Source of the DNA: a bacterium
Lineage (GTDB): Bacteria > Bacillota_I > Bacilli_A > RF39 > UBA660
NCBI GenBank assembly: GCA_029007685.1
Contig: JAQXIG010000137.1
Coordinates: forward strand, 1 to 7,566
Direction of reading: 5' to 3'
Length of the DNA stretch: 7,566 bases
Position 1 is the stretch's first letter, and each line of letters opens with the position of its first letter. Both the position numbers and the translations under genes were made by a program. Shown piece after piece: positions 1-5,375 of the stretch. The notes below the pieces were generated by a model. It was not told the origin of the DNA. It worked only from the letters and a program-made list of their open reading frames with translations, and did no database searches.

Positions 1-297
1 ACGCTGCTACAAGAAAGTCTAATCGAAAGAGGATTAGCAGAAGTGGCCTATCTTTATGGTGATTATAAATATACAGCTAGATTAGAAACTGTTCAAAAAA
101 TGGCTAAAGAAAACAAGGTAGGATTTTGGAGCGAGGAAACAGAAAAGGTAGAAAAAGTAAGTTCTAAAACGAAAAAAAAGAAAGAAGAAAAAACATTTGT
201 TCAAAAGTTAGTAGATCAATTGTTGGCGAAAGTATTTGATTATATTGAGAATTTATTAGACAAGATTGCATCTTGGATTGAAAATGTGTTATACTAA
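1..297 (+). CDS. Staphylococcal nuclease-like (SNase/TNase) protein, C-terminal part
   Basis: This is the 3' end of a gene whose start lies left of the window; the frame is open from base 1, and the GTG at 43 is internal. The first ~44 visible residues align well with the last helices of S. aureus thermonuclease: ERGLAEVAYLY, then a helix ending in AKENKVGFWSEE, the family's GxW-type ending. These proteins are Ca2+-dependent phosphodiesterases that cut DNA and RNA, usually secreted or surface-bound. The catalytic Arg/Glu residues would lie upstream, so activity cannot be judged here. After the domain (visible residues 48-98) comes a Lys/Glu-rich linker, then an amphipathic, possibly membrane-associating or coiled helix ending in WIENVLY. 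This tail is not part of the minimal nuclease fold. The next gene starts 22 bp downstream, so the two are probably co-transcribed. The family call is fairly secure; the role of the tail is unknown. Confidence 0.85.
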   Translation, partial: TLLQESLIERGLAEVAYLYGDYKYTARLETVQKMAKENKVGFWSEETEKVEKVSSKTKKKKEEKTFVQKLVDQLLAKVFDYIENLLDKIASWIENVLY

Positions 298-319
298 GAG
301 AGAAAAACAAGGAGGAAGT

Positions 320-883
320 ATGAAAAAAAGAACACAAACAGAAATTGAAAAAATAAAAACGGGTGCTATTATCGTCCTAGGAATCATTGTAATATTTGGT
401 CTAGTTTATATTCTTTCGGAAAATACAGGGGATCGTTCGAATGATAAAGCTCAGCTAAGTAGTGCTGAGACTTCTAATGAGAAGTCAACTAACCCTCTAT
501 TAGAAGAAGGAGAAGAAATTAAAGATGAAGAACGATCTTCGTTAACTTCCATTACTTACAGTGAATTGAAAAAAGCGGTAGATAACAAAGAGAAGAAATT
601 TGTTTTCTTAGGTAGTGAACAATGTGGATGGTGTATCTACCAAAAACCAATTCTAGAACATTTAGTTTATGAATATGATGTAGAGATTTATTACTTGAAT
701 GTTGGGAATATGACTAGCGATGACTATAGTGGTTTGGCATCCTTGCATGATGACTTAGCTAGATTTGGAACTCCAACCTTTATCGTAATTGAAAATGGTA
801 AGGTAACAACTGTGGATTCGGGAGCACGTGGAACCAATGGAATGTTATCGTTATTAAGTAGTAATGATTTTATTAGTGACTAA
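320..883 (+). CDS. Membrane-anchored thioredoxin-like protein (CGWC)
   Basis: The protein has 187 residues. The start is the ATG at 320, with AAGGAGG just upstream (309-315); the frame is open further upstream but lacks a comparable site there. Residues 1-13 are basic and 14-33 form one transmembrane helix, so the C-terminal domain should face outside. An acidic, Ser-rich linker (34-75) leads to a thioredoxin-like domain with FLGSEQCGWC (C102, C105) and the cis-proline loop FGTPTF (P152). The spacing and the strand before the CxxC resemble the thioredoxin-like proteins often labelled bacteriocin-transport accessory or thiol-disulfide proteins in Firmicutes. Such proteins oxidise, reduce or isomerise disulfides in exported substrates. 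The direction of the reaction cannot be read from the sequence. The gene lies between a nuclease and a PH-domain gene in one apparent operon; an exported partner would be a plausible client, but that is inference. Confidence 0.88.
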   Translation: MKKRTQTEIEKIKTGAIIVLGIIVIFGLVYILSENTGDRSNDKAQLSSAETSNEKSTNPLLEEGEEIKDEERSSLTSITYSELKKAVDNKEKKFVFLGSEQCGWCIYQKPILEHLVYEYDVEIYYLNVGNMTSDDYSGLASLHDDLARFGTPTFIVIENGKVTTVDSGARGTNGMLSLLSSNDFISD

Positions 884-884
884 T

Positions 885-889
885 GGAGA
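885..889 (+). promoter_or_regulatory. Ribosome binding site that decides the PH-gene start
   Basis: GGAGA lies five bases before the ATG at 895. It sits inside the first codons of the longer reading from ATG 883. The ATG at 883 overlaps the previous stop as TAATG and has no Shine-Dalgarno of its own, so 895 is preferred, with 883 possible by translational coupling. Confidence 0.55.
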
Positions 890-894
890 AAAAT

Positions 895-1344
895 ATGGAA
901 AAGAAAAGCGTAATCAAAGAAGTCAAAGAATTTAAAAGTAAATATGGTATGACAATAGCTTGGCGTTTGAAAAAAAATGCTAAAGTAATTGAAAAACATC
1001 TAAATCCAGATGAAGAAGTACTATATGTTTTTGCTGCTCAAAAGAACAATAATTGTTTTGACATCTTTTCAACGGCTGTAGTGGCACTAACTAATAAACG
1101 ATTAGTGATAGGAAGAAAGAGAGTAGTTTTTGGATATTTTTTTAGCTCCATTACTCCTGATTTGTTCAATGATTTAAAAGTTTTGTCAGGAATTATTTGG
1201 GGAAAGATTCATATTGATACTGTAAAAGAGTTCGTAACACTATCCAATATTGACAAAAAAGCTTTACCTGAAATTGAAACTAAAATTTCATCATATATGA
1301 TGGATGAAAAGAGTAAATTATTAGAAAATATAGATCAGAAATAG
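895..1344 (+). CDS. Bacterial PH-domain protein (YokE-like)
   Basis: The protein has 149 residues from ATG 895, or 153 from the overlapping ATG 883. It has no signal peptide and no transmembrane helix, so it is predicted cytosolic. A charged N-terminal helix is followed by a bacterial pleckstrin-homology fold. The recognisable signature is LNPDEEVLYVF followed by VVALTNKRLVIGRKR, a beta-hairpin typical of the YokE-like PH group (bPH_3 type). Further strands follow, then a C-terminal helix around PEIETKISSYMM. Members are poorly characterised; some are thought to bind ligands or proteins, and a catalytic role is not expected. The hydrophobic stretch VVFGYFFSSITPDLF replaces the usual turn between strands. 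The gene is the last of an apparent nuclease-thioredoxin-PH operon and ends inside a terminator stem. The fold call is good; the function is unknown. Confidence 0.75.
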   Translation: MEKKSVIKEVKEFKSKYGMTIAWRLKKNAKVIEKHLNPDEEVLYVFAAQKNNNCFDIFSTAVVALTNKRLVIGRKRVVFGYFFSSITPDLFNDLKVLSGIIWGKIHIDTVKEFVTLSNIDKKALPEIETKISSYMMDEKSKLLENIDQK

Positions 1345-1365
1345 AATCCTAGCTATTTCTTTTTT
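1337..1365 (+). terminator. Intrinsic terminator of the nuclease-thioredoxin-PH string
   Basis: AGAAATAG (1337-1344) pairs perfectly with CTATTTCT (1353-1360) across an 8-base loop and runs into six T (1360-1365). The left arm contains the TAG stop of the PH gene. The stem is AT-rich and modest. A second AT-only hairpin follows directly (see the inverted-repeat entry). Confidence 0.65.
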
Positions 1366-1400
1366 ATGTTATAAAAAAGAATAATTGCTTCTTTTTTTTT
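1357..1400 (+). repeat. Overlapping AT-rich inverted repeats upstream of murC
   Basis: TTCTTTTTTAT (1357-1367) and ATAAAAAAGAA (1371-1381) are perfect 11-bp complements with a 3-base loop. The AAAAAAGAA part (1373-1381) is also complementary to TTCTTTTTT (1389-1397), which continues as T up to 1401. Three segments can therefore pair in two exclusive ways. This could be a back-up terminator, or simply an AT-rich intergenic accident. Confidence 0.5.
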
Positions 1401-1411
1401 TCTTTTTGATG

Positions 1412-1417
1412 TATAAT
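1412..1417 (+). promoter_or_regulatory. Candidate murC promoter -10 (TATAAT)
   Basis: A consensus TATAAT lies 24 bases before the murC ATG. The -35 side is weak: TTCTTT at 1389-1394 gives a 17-base spacer inside a T-tract. A Shine-Dalgarno-like AGGAAG (1424-1429) follows. The promoter lies just after the terminator of the previous operon, which supports separate transcription of murC. Confidence 0.6.
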
Positions 1418-1440
1418 TTTAGTAGGAAGAAGTTGATAAC

Positions 1441-2745
1441 ATGAAATATTATTGTATAGGAATTAAAGGAAGTGGGATGGCAACTCTTGCTAGTTTGCTA
1501 CATGACTTAAAACATCAAGTAAGTGGCTATGATGATGTGAGAGAGTGGAAATTTACCCAAGATGGTTTGGATGAACGAAATATAAAAATTTATTATGATC
1601 AAAATCACATTATAGAACCCGATACTATTGTTACGTTTTCAAAAGCTTTTAGCGAGGAACATCCTGAAATAAAAAGAGTTAAGCAATTGGGATTAACGAT
1701 CAAACCATATCACGAAATTATTGGGCAATTAACAGATCAATTTAAAACTATTTCTGTAGCAGGAACTCACGGAAAAACTACTACTAGTTCTTTAATCACT
1801 CATGTTTTAAACAATGTTTATGGTTGTAATTACTTTATTGGGGATGGTAGCGGTCATGCACAAAAGGAAAATGAATATTTTGTGATTGAGTCAGATGAGT
1901 TCAATCGCCATTTTTTAGCTTATCATCCTACTTATTCAATTATCACTAACATTGAGTTAGAGCATACCGAATGCTATCGTGATCTTGAAGATATCGTAAA
2001 TACCTTTCAACAGTTTGCTCATAACACTAAAGAGCACTTAATTGTTTGTGGAGATAATGAAAATATTCGAAGCATAACTTTTGATAAAGAAGTTATATAT
2101 TATGGTTATCAAGAAAACAACGATGTAGTTGCTAGTAATGTACAATTTAACGAAGTGGGTAGTAGTTTTGATTGTTATATAGAAGGTAATTTATTTGGCC
2201 ATTTTGATTTACCATTATTTGGTAGACATATGGTATTGAATGCCCTTGCTTGTATTGCCATTTGTTATAAATTAGGAATTTCAAAAGATCAAATCCATGA
2301 TTTATTATTGACTTTTAAAAATGCTAAACGCCGTTTTGCTGAAGAAAGTTTTGGAGATATCGTAGTAATAGATGATTATGCCCATCATCCAACGGAAATT
2401 CAAGTAACGTTAGAAGCTGCTAGGCAAAAATATCCCGATAAAGAACTAGTAGTAGTATTTAAACCTAATACTTATTCTAGAACACAAGCTTTTCCCAAAG
2501 AATTTGCTAATGCGATGAATAAAGCAGATAAGCAATATTTAACAGAGATCGACTGTAATCGTGAAAAACGAGAAGATTACCCTAATGTATCTTCCAAAAT
2601 TATTTTAGATGGATTAGCAAACGGTGAAATGATCAGCGAAGATAGTGTTGAGAAACTACTAAGGCATGAGAATGCTGTAATTTGTTTTATGAGCTGTGCT
2701 AGTATCGCTCACTTAAAAGAAAAATATGAAGCATTCATAAAATAA
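1441..2745 (+). CDS. murC: UDP-N-acetylmuramate--L-alanine ligase
   Basis: The protein has 434 residues, near the usual 430-490. It is cytosolic and joins L-alanine to UDP-N-acetylmuramic acid using ATP, the first peptide-stem step of peptidoglycan synthesis (EC 6.3.2.8). All three Mur-ligase domains are visible. The N-terminal Rossmann domain opens with GIKGSGM (7-13). The central ATPase domain has the P-loop AGTHGKT (107-113), the acidic ESDE (150-153), NIELEH (170-175) and the GRHMVLNALA helix (261-270). The C-terminal domain has RRF (297-299), DDYAHHPTEI (311-320) and a FKPNTYSRT loop (340-348). Two variations from the common pattern are seen: Asn343 where FxPHxxSR usually has His, and MSCASIA (417-423) where GAG(D/N) is usual near the C-terminus. 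The gene stands alone with its own promoter and terminator, not in a cell-wall cluster. The identification is secure. Confidence 0.96.
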   Translation: MKYYCIGIKGSGMATLASLLHDLKHQVSGYDDVREWKFTQDGLDERNIKIYYDQNHIIEPDTIVTFSKAFSEEHPEIKRVKQLGLTIKPYHEIIGQLTDQFKTISVAGTHGKTTTSSLITHVLNNVYGCNYFIGDGSGHAQKENEYFVIESDEFNRHFLAYHPTYSIITNIELEHTECYRDLEDIVNTFQQFAHNTKEHLIVCGDNENIRSITFDKEVIYYGYQENNDVVASNVQFNEVGSSFDCYIEGNLFGHFDLPLFGRHMVLNALACIAICYKLGISKDQIHDLLLTFKNAKRRFAEESFGDIVVIDDYAHHPTEIQVTLEAARQKYPDKELVVVFKPNTYSRTQAFPKEFANAMNKADKQYLTEIDCNREKREDYPNVSSKIILDGLANGEMISEDSVEKLLRHENAVICFMSCASIAHLKEKYEAFIK

Positions 2746-2766
2746 AAAGATATATTACATGATATG

Positions 2767-2816
2767 CAAAAGGCTTATACCAAAATCTAATCGTATAAGC
2801 CTTTTGTATTTTTTTT
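2767..2816 (+). terminator. Strong intrinsic terminator of murC
   Basis: A perfect 14-bp stem, CAAAAGGCTTATAC (2767-2780) with GTATAAGCCTTTTG (2793-2806), encloses a 12-base loop. It is followed by TA and eight T (2809-2816). It begins 21 bases after the murC stop. Confidence 0.93.
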
Positions 2817-2853
2817 CATTCATGAATGATGCTGAATCATCATTATCTTTTTT
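2816..2853. repeat. Palindrome and small hairpin between the convergent terminators
   Basis: TCATTCATGAATGA (2816-2829) is a perfect 14-bp palindrome. AATGATG (2825-2831) overlaps it and pairs with CATCATT (2838-2844), followed shortly by six T (2848-2853). It may be a back-up terminator for murC read-through. A protein-binding palindrome cannot be excluded. Confidence 0.4.
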
Positions 2854-2888
2854 GAACTTTCATATTTTTTGGATGGCTTTTTAAAATG

Positions 2889-2913
2889 AAAAAATGCTAG
2901 AATTGTTCTAGCA
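2889..2913 (-). terminator. Intrinsic terminator of the minus-strand thioredoxin gene
   Basis: TGCTAGAA (2895-2902) and TTCTAGCA (2906-2913) form an 8-bp stem with a tight 3-base loop. On the minus strand it is followed by six T (complement of A 2889-2894). It lies about 30 bases past the stop of the gene at 2944 and faces the murC terminator. Confidence 0.88.
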
Positions 2914-2943
2914 CTTCTAAAAGGTCAAAAATTATTTTTTATG

Positions 2944-3546
2944 CTATTTATTACAATCGCTACAAGTATTTGTTGCAATATAAACTTCTTTCATATATGG
3001 TTTGAGCTTGTTTTCTAAGTCCGTCACTTCTTTTTTAGTCCAATATTCTTCTGGTTTTTCCAGATTATGAGTGTCAAGCGAAGTTTCATAATCATTTCCG
3101 ATAATTTTACCTTTTACATGAAAAGAAACATTTGGAACATAAATTCTATGCTTTCCTTCGTCATTATATTGAAGATGCTCTCCTAAAATAGATACCATTT
3201 CTTGATATAATTTTGTATTGTTTTTTCGATCTTCTAAAATATTATAATAATATATTTTTTCAATTCCTTCCTCTTTCGCAAAGTCATTTAGGTAACTAAC
3301 ATAGGCTTTACACCAAGGACATTCTGGAAATCCTAGATAAACAATTCCAGTTCCATTTTTCATAATGTTTAAGATCTCTTCACCAGTGCTATAAACAAAA
3401 ACATTATCTACACCAATTTCATACTCCTCACTAAATTTTTTACTATCTTTCTGATTACTTTTTGTAGAATCTTGATTGAAATAAAAAATAGTTGCTAGAG
3501 TGATTCCTAAACCAATCACAATTAATAAAATAAAATATTTTTTCAT
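2944..3546 (-). CDS. Membrane-anchored thioredoxin-like protein (CPWC) with C-terminal CxxC
   Basis: The protein has 200 residues from the ATG whose first base is 3546. The longer reading from GTG 3558 is rejected because that GTG is part of the Shine-Dalgarno itself; a TTG at 3549 is an alternative start one codon upstream. Residues 4-23 form one transmembrane helix after a short basic N-terminus, placing the rest outside. A Lys/Ser-rich linker leads to a thioredoxin-like core with YLGFPECPWC (C76, C79) and a cis-proline position in YVPNVSF (P138). A longer alpha/beta insert lies between them. The chain ends with CSDCNK, a second CxxC (C195, C198). The family suggests thiol-disulfide exchange on exported proteins; the extra pair could be a second redox relay or a metal site. 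It is not a close copy of the plus-strand CGWC protein at 320. The gene lies directly downstream of a cysteine-rich membrane regulator but is separated from it by a terminator. Confidence 0.83.
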   Translation of the reverse strand: MKKYFILLIVIGLGITLATIFYFNQDSTKSNQKDSKKFSEEYEIGVDNVFVYSTGEEILNIMKNGTGIVYLGFPECPWCKAYVSYLNDFAKEEGIEKIYYYNILEDRKNNTKLYQEMVSILGEHLQYNDEGKHRIYVPNVSFHVKGKIIGNDYETSLDTHNLEKPEEYWTKKEVTDLENKLKPYMKEVYIATNTCSDCNK

Positions 3547-3556
3547 CAATCTTTTC

Positions 3557-3563
3557 ACCTCCT
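3557..3563 (-). promoter_or_regulatory. Shine-Dalgarno AGGAGGT fixing the thioredoxin start
   Basis: On the minus strand the sequence reads GAGGAGGTG. The GTG of the longest open frame overlaps this near-perfect ribosome site and so cannot use it. The site instead serves the TTG 8 bases downstream or the ATG 11 bases downstream. Confidence 0.75.
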
Positions 3564-3616
3564 CACAATTATTATTTTAATACATATTTTCAACTAAATA
3601 AATAGAGTAGGGGTTG

Positions 3617-3643
3617 AAAAAAACTCAACTTTGTGTTGAGTTT
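3617..3643 (-). terminator. Intrinsic terminator of the XRE membrane regulator
   Basis: AAACTCAAC (3621-3629) pairs with GTTGAGTTT (3635-3643) across a 5-base loop. On the minus strand a T-run follows (complement of A 3617-3623, partly shared with the stem). The upstream arm overlaps the TAA stop of the regulator. It separates that gene from the thioredoxin gene, though read-through is possible. Confidence 0.85.
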
Positions 3644-4349
3644 AATTGCAGTTATCTTGAAGAATTAGAGGAATCTTATACATAGTTGTTTTATCATTAT
3701 GATCCGTAGCGTTTATTTGAAGGTATAAACTTTTATTAGAGTAATCATTACATATTTTTTTATAATTGTCTACTGTAAAATTAATATGATGTAAATAATC
3801 TTCTAGTGTAATATTTTGATCATTCTTATAGTTACAACCACCAATTTTCACTTCAATATCATTATGCGATTCATATAAATTACATTCTATTTTCTGATAT
3901 TCAGTAGTATCGTTTCCTCCACAGTATGTAATATCAGAAATATAAATAGAAGATTTATTATCATTATAAGAAATACTGCCAGAAATATTAAAATCACTAC
4001 AACTGCTTGATAGTATTTTAAACTGAAAATCCTGATTCGCTTGATCTTTTAAGAATAAGCAAATTACTATAGAACCTAAAATAATGAGAGGAATCATAAT
4101 TATTAAGAGAATCTTTCCACGATAGTTTTTCTTTTTCTGATTATAATTTCCATCTAGCATGTCTTCCATATTAATATTGAAATCTTGACTCATTTTCCTA
4201 ACTAATGACATATCTGGTAAATTTTTGCCATTTTCCCATTTGCTAACAGCTTGATAGGTAATATGATATTGGTCGGCCAATTCTTTTTGTGTTAAATGAT
4301 TCTTTTTTCTAAGTTCACGAATAAAATTTCCAATTTTTTTTTGATCCAT
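3642..4349 (-). CDS. Membrane-anchored XRE-family regulator with cysteine-rich outer domain
   Basis: The protein has 235 residues. ATG 4349 is preceded by AGAGGA at a 6-base spacing. Residues 4-65 form a standard XRE/Cro-type helix-turn-helix: LTQKELADQYHITYQAVSKWENG carries helices 2 and 3, followed by the LPDMSLVRKMSQDF helices, indicating sequence-specific DNA binding. A basic stretch (72-79) precedes one transmembrane helix (80-100), so the DNA-binding part is inside and residues 101-235 are outside. The outer part is unfamiliar to me: beta-rich by appearance and Asn/Asp-rich, with six cysteines (117, 143, 156, 172, 200, 234), plus C97 in the membrane helix. An even number of outer cysteines is compatible with three disulfides. 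This layout suggests one-piece signalling from envelope to promoter. The target and signal are unknown. A redox-type neighbour lies downstream. The N-terminal call is secure; the sensing role is inferred. Confidence 0.85.
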   Translation of the reverse strand: MDQKKIGNFIRELRKKNHLTQKELADQYHITYQAVSKWENGKNLPDMSLVRKMSQDFNINMEDMLDGNYNQKKKNYRGKILLIIMIPLIILGSIVICLFLKDQANQDFQFKILSSSCSDFNISGSISYNDNKSSIYISDITYCGGNDTTEYQKIECNLYESHNDIEVKIGGCNYKNDQNITLEDYLHHINFTVDNYKKICNDYSNKSLYLQINATDHNDKTTMYKIPLILQDNCN

Positions 4350-4371
4350 AATCAGTCCTCTTTTCTATAAT

Positions 4372-4380
4372 AGTATATCA
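4372..4380 (-). promoter_or_regulatory. Candidate extended -10 promoter of the XRE regulator
   Basis: Minus-strand TGATATACT fits an extended -10 element (TGn plus TATACT at 4377-4372). No convincing -35 is visible at the expected distance. The predicted start would leave a short leader of about 15-20 bases before the Shine-Dalgarno at 4361-4356. Confidence 0.45.
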
Positions 4381-4460
4381 AACTAAAAATAGAAATAAAA
4401 GATTAGAGCTAAAATATTTCTGAATGTAGCGTTACCATTGTTAAGGTAACAAGTATATCA
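4372..4460. repeat. Repeated AGTATATCA and inverted repeat upstream of the regulator
   Basis: AGTATATCA occurs at 4372-4380 and again, identical, 80 bp away at 4452-4460. Between them, GTTACC (4431-4436) and GGTAAC (4445-4450) form an inverted repeat, and TTGTTA/TAACAA (4438-4443/4447-4452) forms an overlapping one. The location just upstream of a DNA-binding protein's gene makes these candidate operator sites or a second promoter. AT-richness makes chance repeats possible. Confidence 0.35.
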
Positions 4461-4673
4461 CAAAATCAAATATATATATCATATGAATGAAATACCAAAT
4501 ACTATGCTACTATATTATATAGAAATGATCAAAACAGATTCTATCACTATTTAAAATTTTATTCTTCTGATGATTAAAATTGTCAAGTGAATAGATCTAA
4601 TAATATTCCTATACCAGTTTTAGGAATCGAAGAAAGAAACAAAATATTATCCTGCTTCTATCGCGGAAAAAAG

Positions 4674-4714
4674 AAAAAGACAATTCTAAGTCAATGTGAC
4701 TTAAATTGTCTTTT
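4674..4714 (-). terminator. Long-stem terminator of the zinc-ribbon/DUF2207 operon
   Basis: AAAAGACAATT (4675-4685), one bulged C, and TAAGTC (4687-4692) pair with GACTTA (4698-4703) and AATTGTCTTTT (4704-4714). That gives 17 bp around a 5-base loop. On the minus strand a T-rich tail follows (TTTTTCTTTTTT, complement of the A-rich stretch 4667-4678). It sits about 16 bases after the zinc-ribbon stop. Confidence 0.9.
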
Positions 4715-4730
4715 CTCAATATAATGTACT

Positions 4731-5336
4731 TTATTTGTTTTTTTTGAAATGATTTATTAATATATAAATACCTGTAATCCAAAAGATTATTGAAAAGAAG
4801 AACTTTTGATTTCCGCCATCTGACCAAGATTTTATGGCATTCATATCAAATACTATAAGGATTCCGAACCAAAATAATAGAAAAGCAAATATATGAATAT
4901 TCTTAACAATATTTTGCATTCTTTTAAAGTTTTTTTCACTTTTCTCAACTTTATCTATATCAAGCTTTCCATTGACATAATCATTGGTATTTCTATTTAT
5001 ATTAATTCCTTTCATTATCATGGAAATACTATTTATTAAAATGGCCATACTATAAATTAGAAATGGTATACCAACCATTTTCGTTGCACTATCGGCACCT
5101 TTGAATACAAACATTGATGCAACACCACTAAAAATAACTCCAACAAGGGTAATTACAATTCCACTAAATATTGTTGCTACTGAATCAATTTTTGCATCGC
5201 TAACAGTATCTTCTTGAATGATAGGATTCATACTATCCAATTCTTCATTTGATATCAGTTGTTCGCCACATTTTTCACATCTAATATTTGTATTTATATT
5301 ATTATTACCACAATTAGTGCACTTAACAGTATTCAA
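4731..5336 (-). CDS. Zinc-ribbon multi-pass membrane protein
   Basis: The protein has 201 residues and starts at a TTG (5336), preceded by GGGAGGT at an 8-base spacing. No in-frame ATG or GTG lies between that site and the TTG. The N-terminus is a compact zinc ribbon with two CxxC pairs (C6/C9 and C20/C23), the pattern of the small zinc-ribbon domains common at protein N-termini in Firmicutes. A soluble linker (25-50) follows. About four hydrophobic segments then come: near 52-79, 87-109, 146-164 and 178-195, with a charged Lys/Glu loop (112-142) between the second and third. The ribbon is predicted cytosolic and may bind zinc for protein contacts; no enzymatic motif is seen. The gene starts 39 bp after the DUF2207 stop with no terminator between, so the two are probably co-transcribed and may share a membrane role. 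The specific function is unknown. Confidence 0.8.
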   Translation of the reverse strand: MNTVKCTNCGNNNINTNIRCEKCGEQLISNEELDSMNPIIQEDTVSDAKIDSVATIFSGIVITLVGVIFSGVASMFVFKGADSATKMVGIPFLIYSMAILINSISMIMKGININRNTNDYVNGKLDIDKVEKSEKNFKRMQNIVKNIHIFAFLLFWFGILIVFDMNAIKSWSDGGNQKFFFSIIFWITGIYILINHFKKNK

Positions 5337-5344
5337 AACTTCAC

Positions 5345-5350
5345 ACCTCC
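5345..5350 (-). promoter_or_regulatory. Shine-Dalgarno GGAGGT supporting a TTG start
   Basis: Minus-strand GGGAGGTG lies 8 bases before the TTG at 5336. The two GTG triplets next to it are out of frame with the zinc-ribbon gene, so TTG is the only start this strong site can serve. Confidence 0.75.
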
Positions 5351-5375
5351 CATTTCAATATTAGGGAAAAGGTAG

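Larger units (their letters stand above)
4350..4673. other. AT-rich intergenic region without a supported gene
   Basis: This stretch separates the XRE regulator from the terminator of the zinc-ribbon gene. Apart from the promoter and repeat elements near 4372-4460, I see only AT-rich sequence, including an ATATATATAT tract near 4470-4480. Short plus-strand frames occur but lack ribosome sites; one contains an internal stop (TAA at 4575) and runs through the neighbouring terminator. No tRNA-like or other recognisable RNA fold was found. Confidence 0.6.

Noticed and set aside
266..319. Extension of the CGWC thioredoxin gene to an upstream TTG at 266.
   Set aside because: It would overlap the nuclease gene, and the strong AAGGAGG at 309-315 plus the membrane-anchor N-terminus fit the ATG at 320.
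4483..4554. A 23-codon plus-strand frame beginning at ATG 4483.
   Set aside because: It has no Shine-Dalgarno, lies in AT-rich intergenic DNA and has no recognisable features.
4491..4721. A plus-strand frame with a protein-like stretch (NNIPIPVLGIEERNKILSCF) that loosely recalls the IPIPxL-EEQxKI segment of type I restriction specificity subunits.
   Set aside because: It has an internal stop (TAA at 4575), no ribosome site and no second supporting motif, and it runs through the zinc-ribbon terminator. The resemblance is short enough to be chance. A translated search of 4491-4720 finding an aligned HsdS-type match would revive it as a remnant.
4609..4827. A minus-strand 72-codon frame overlapping the zinc-ribbon gene.
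   Set aside because: It overlaps a well-supported gene and its terminator in another frame; its composition is that of an out-of-frame shadow.
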